In this document: piece by piece, positions 63,264 through 64,000 of the stretch
Position numbering within the stretch: the stretch's first letter is position 1
How the letters are laid out: each line of letters opens with the position of its first letter
Assembly (NCBI GenBank): GCA_041396705.1
Contig: JAWKYB010000011.1
Location: 124,001-188,000, forward strand
DNA: 64,000 bases
Reading direction: 5' to 3'
From: Alphaproteobacteria bacterium
GTDB taxonomy: Bacteria > Pseudomonadota > Alphaproteobacteria > CALKHQ01
Position numbers and translations under genes: made by a program
The notes under the pieces: generated by a model
Seen by the model: only the letters and a program-made list of their open reading frames with translations
Told to the model about the DNA's origin: nothing
Database searches by the model: none

Positions 63264-64000
63264 CCCGCGCGCCGCGGCGGGCGGCATCCGCTGCATGTGG
63301 ATGCGCGGCGGCACCTCGAAGGGCGGCTATTTCCTGGCCGAGGATCTGCCGGCCGATACCGCCGCGCGCGACCGCTTGCTGATGCGGATCATGGGCACAC
63401 CCGACCGGCGCCAGATCGACGGGCTCGGCGGCGCCGACCCGCTGACCTCGAAGATCGCCGTCGTGCGCAAGTCCGACCGGCCGGGCATCGACGTCGACTA
63501 TCTGTTCCTGCAGGTCTTCGTCGACCGACCGATCGTCACCGACCAGCAGAACTGCGGCAACATCCTGGCCGGCATCGGCGGATTCGCCATCGAGCGCGGG
63601 CTGGTGGCCGGCCGCGACCCGGAGACGCCGGTCGCCATCTACATGGAGAACACCGCCCAGACCGCGGTGGCGCGGATCGCCACACCCGGCGGCTGGCCGA
63701 CCTATGCCGGCGACGCCGCCATCGACGGCGTGCCGGGCACCGCCGCGCCGGTGCCGCTGGAGTTCCGCGACACCGCCGGCTCGACCTGCGGCGCGCTGCT
63801 GCCGACCGGCAACGCGGTCGACCGGATCGACGGGGTCGAGGCCACCCTGATCGACAACGGCATGCCCTGTGTCGTGATGCGTGCCGCCGACCTCGGCATC
63901 GACGGCGACGAGGACTGCGCCGCGCTGGAGGCGGACGCAGGGCTGCGGGCGCGGCTGGAGGCGATCAGGCTGGCCGCCGGGCCGCTGATGAACCTGGGCG
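63256..64000 (+). CDS. ligU: 4-oxalomesaconate tautomerase, PrpF family (3' end outside window)
   Basis: The first 248 residues are in the window, from ATG 63256, which overlaps the ligK end by 8 bp. It starts with the PrpF/LigU signature GGIRCMWMRGGTSKGGYFLA, then MGTPDRRQIDGLGGADPLTS, KIAVVRKSDRPGIDVDYLF, DQQNCGNILAGIGGFAIERG and TAGSTCGALLPTGNAVD. In other bacteria LigU converts 4-oxalomesaconate between isomers before LigJ hydration. Being cotranslated with LigK supports LigU rather than methylcitrate-pathway PrpF. The gene runs off the right edge. Confidence 0.92.
   Translation, partial: MSDPRAAAGGIRCMWMRGGTSKGGYFLAEDLPADTAARDRLLMRIMGTPDRRQIDGLGGADPLTSKIAVVRKSDRPGIDVDYLFLQVFVDRPIVTDQQNCGNILAGIGGFAIERGLVAGRDPETPVAIYMENTAQTAVARIATPGGWPTYAGDAAIDGVPGTAAPVPLEFRDTAGSTCGALLPTGNAVDRIDGVEATLIDNGMPCVVMRAADLGIDGDEDCAALEADAGLRARLEAIRLAAGPLMNLG

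Overview
This is a very GC-rich chromosomal stretch from a Gram-negative alphaproteobacterium, most likely Rhodospirillales or a close relative. The basis is gene content: an ispH-thrB-rnhA block, a DUF2336 protein, a LapG-type cysteine proteinase, bifunctional HldE, hybrid histidine kinases and a protocatechuate 4,5-cleavage cluster. The genus is not determined. I found no rRNA, tRNA, CRISPR array, integrase or transposase.

Layout. 0-7.3 kb: a phytase-like lipoprotein, a TPR/beta-barrel outer-membrane protein, a small secreted protein, then an ECF sigma factor, an anti-sigma factor, a subtilisin-like protease and an acyl-CoA ligase. 7.3-18.9 kb: a PPP-family phosphatase, a cache/PAS sensor with a degenerate HD-GYP domain, a LapG-type proteinase, an exopolysaccharide initiating transferase plus O-antigen-ligase-like protein, rsgA, hldE with an MFS transporter, and ybjQ. 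18.9-24 kb is a damaged zone: intergenic palindromes, a 154-bp tandem duplication, a LuxR-type regulator and an autotransporter-like gene broken several times, and a frameshifted TRAP binding protein. 24-35 kb: fkbM-rnhA-thrB-ispH, signalling genes (PAS protein, DUF2336 protein, two tandem hybrid kinases, both frameshifted) and a methyltransferase. 35-41.5 kb: a dialkylglycine-decarboxylase-like enzyme divergent from an AsnC regulator, NUDIX hydrolase, arginase-family enzyme, di-haem peroxidase and a zinc alcohol dehydrogenase. 41.6-43.6 kb: an arsenic operon arsR-arsC-acr3 with a palindromic candidate operator over the arsR start codon. 43.8-48.3 kb: one 1493-residue Calx-beta/sugar-dehydrogenase-propeller/RTX/cadherin protein. 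48.3-55 kb: unknowns, an acetyltransferase, an AraC regulator divergent from an MFS transporter, an aldo/keto reductase and a WD40 protein.

54.9-64 kb carries a nearly complete protocatechuate 4,5-cleavage pathway. LigAB opens the ring, LigC oxidises the semialdehyde, LigI hydrolyses the pyrone dicarboxylate, LigU and LigJ tautomerise and hydrate oxalomesaconate, and LigK cleaves the product to pyruvate and oxaloacetate. A LysR-type regulator with two N-terminal HTH domains sits between the leftward ligJ-I-A-B-C operon and the rightward ligK-ligU pair. ligC carries several frameshifts although its neighbours are intact.

The most unusual items are the sigma/anti-sigma/subtilase locus, in which the anti-sigma factor appears to carry a protease-propeptide-like domain, the double-HTH LysR regulator, the HD-GYP protein lacking its HD pair, and the clustered single-base indels. 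The indels may be real decay or uncorrected sequencing error.
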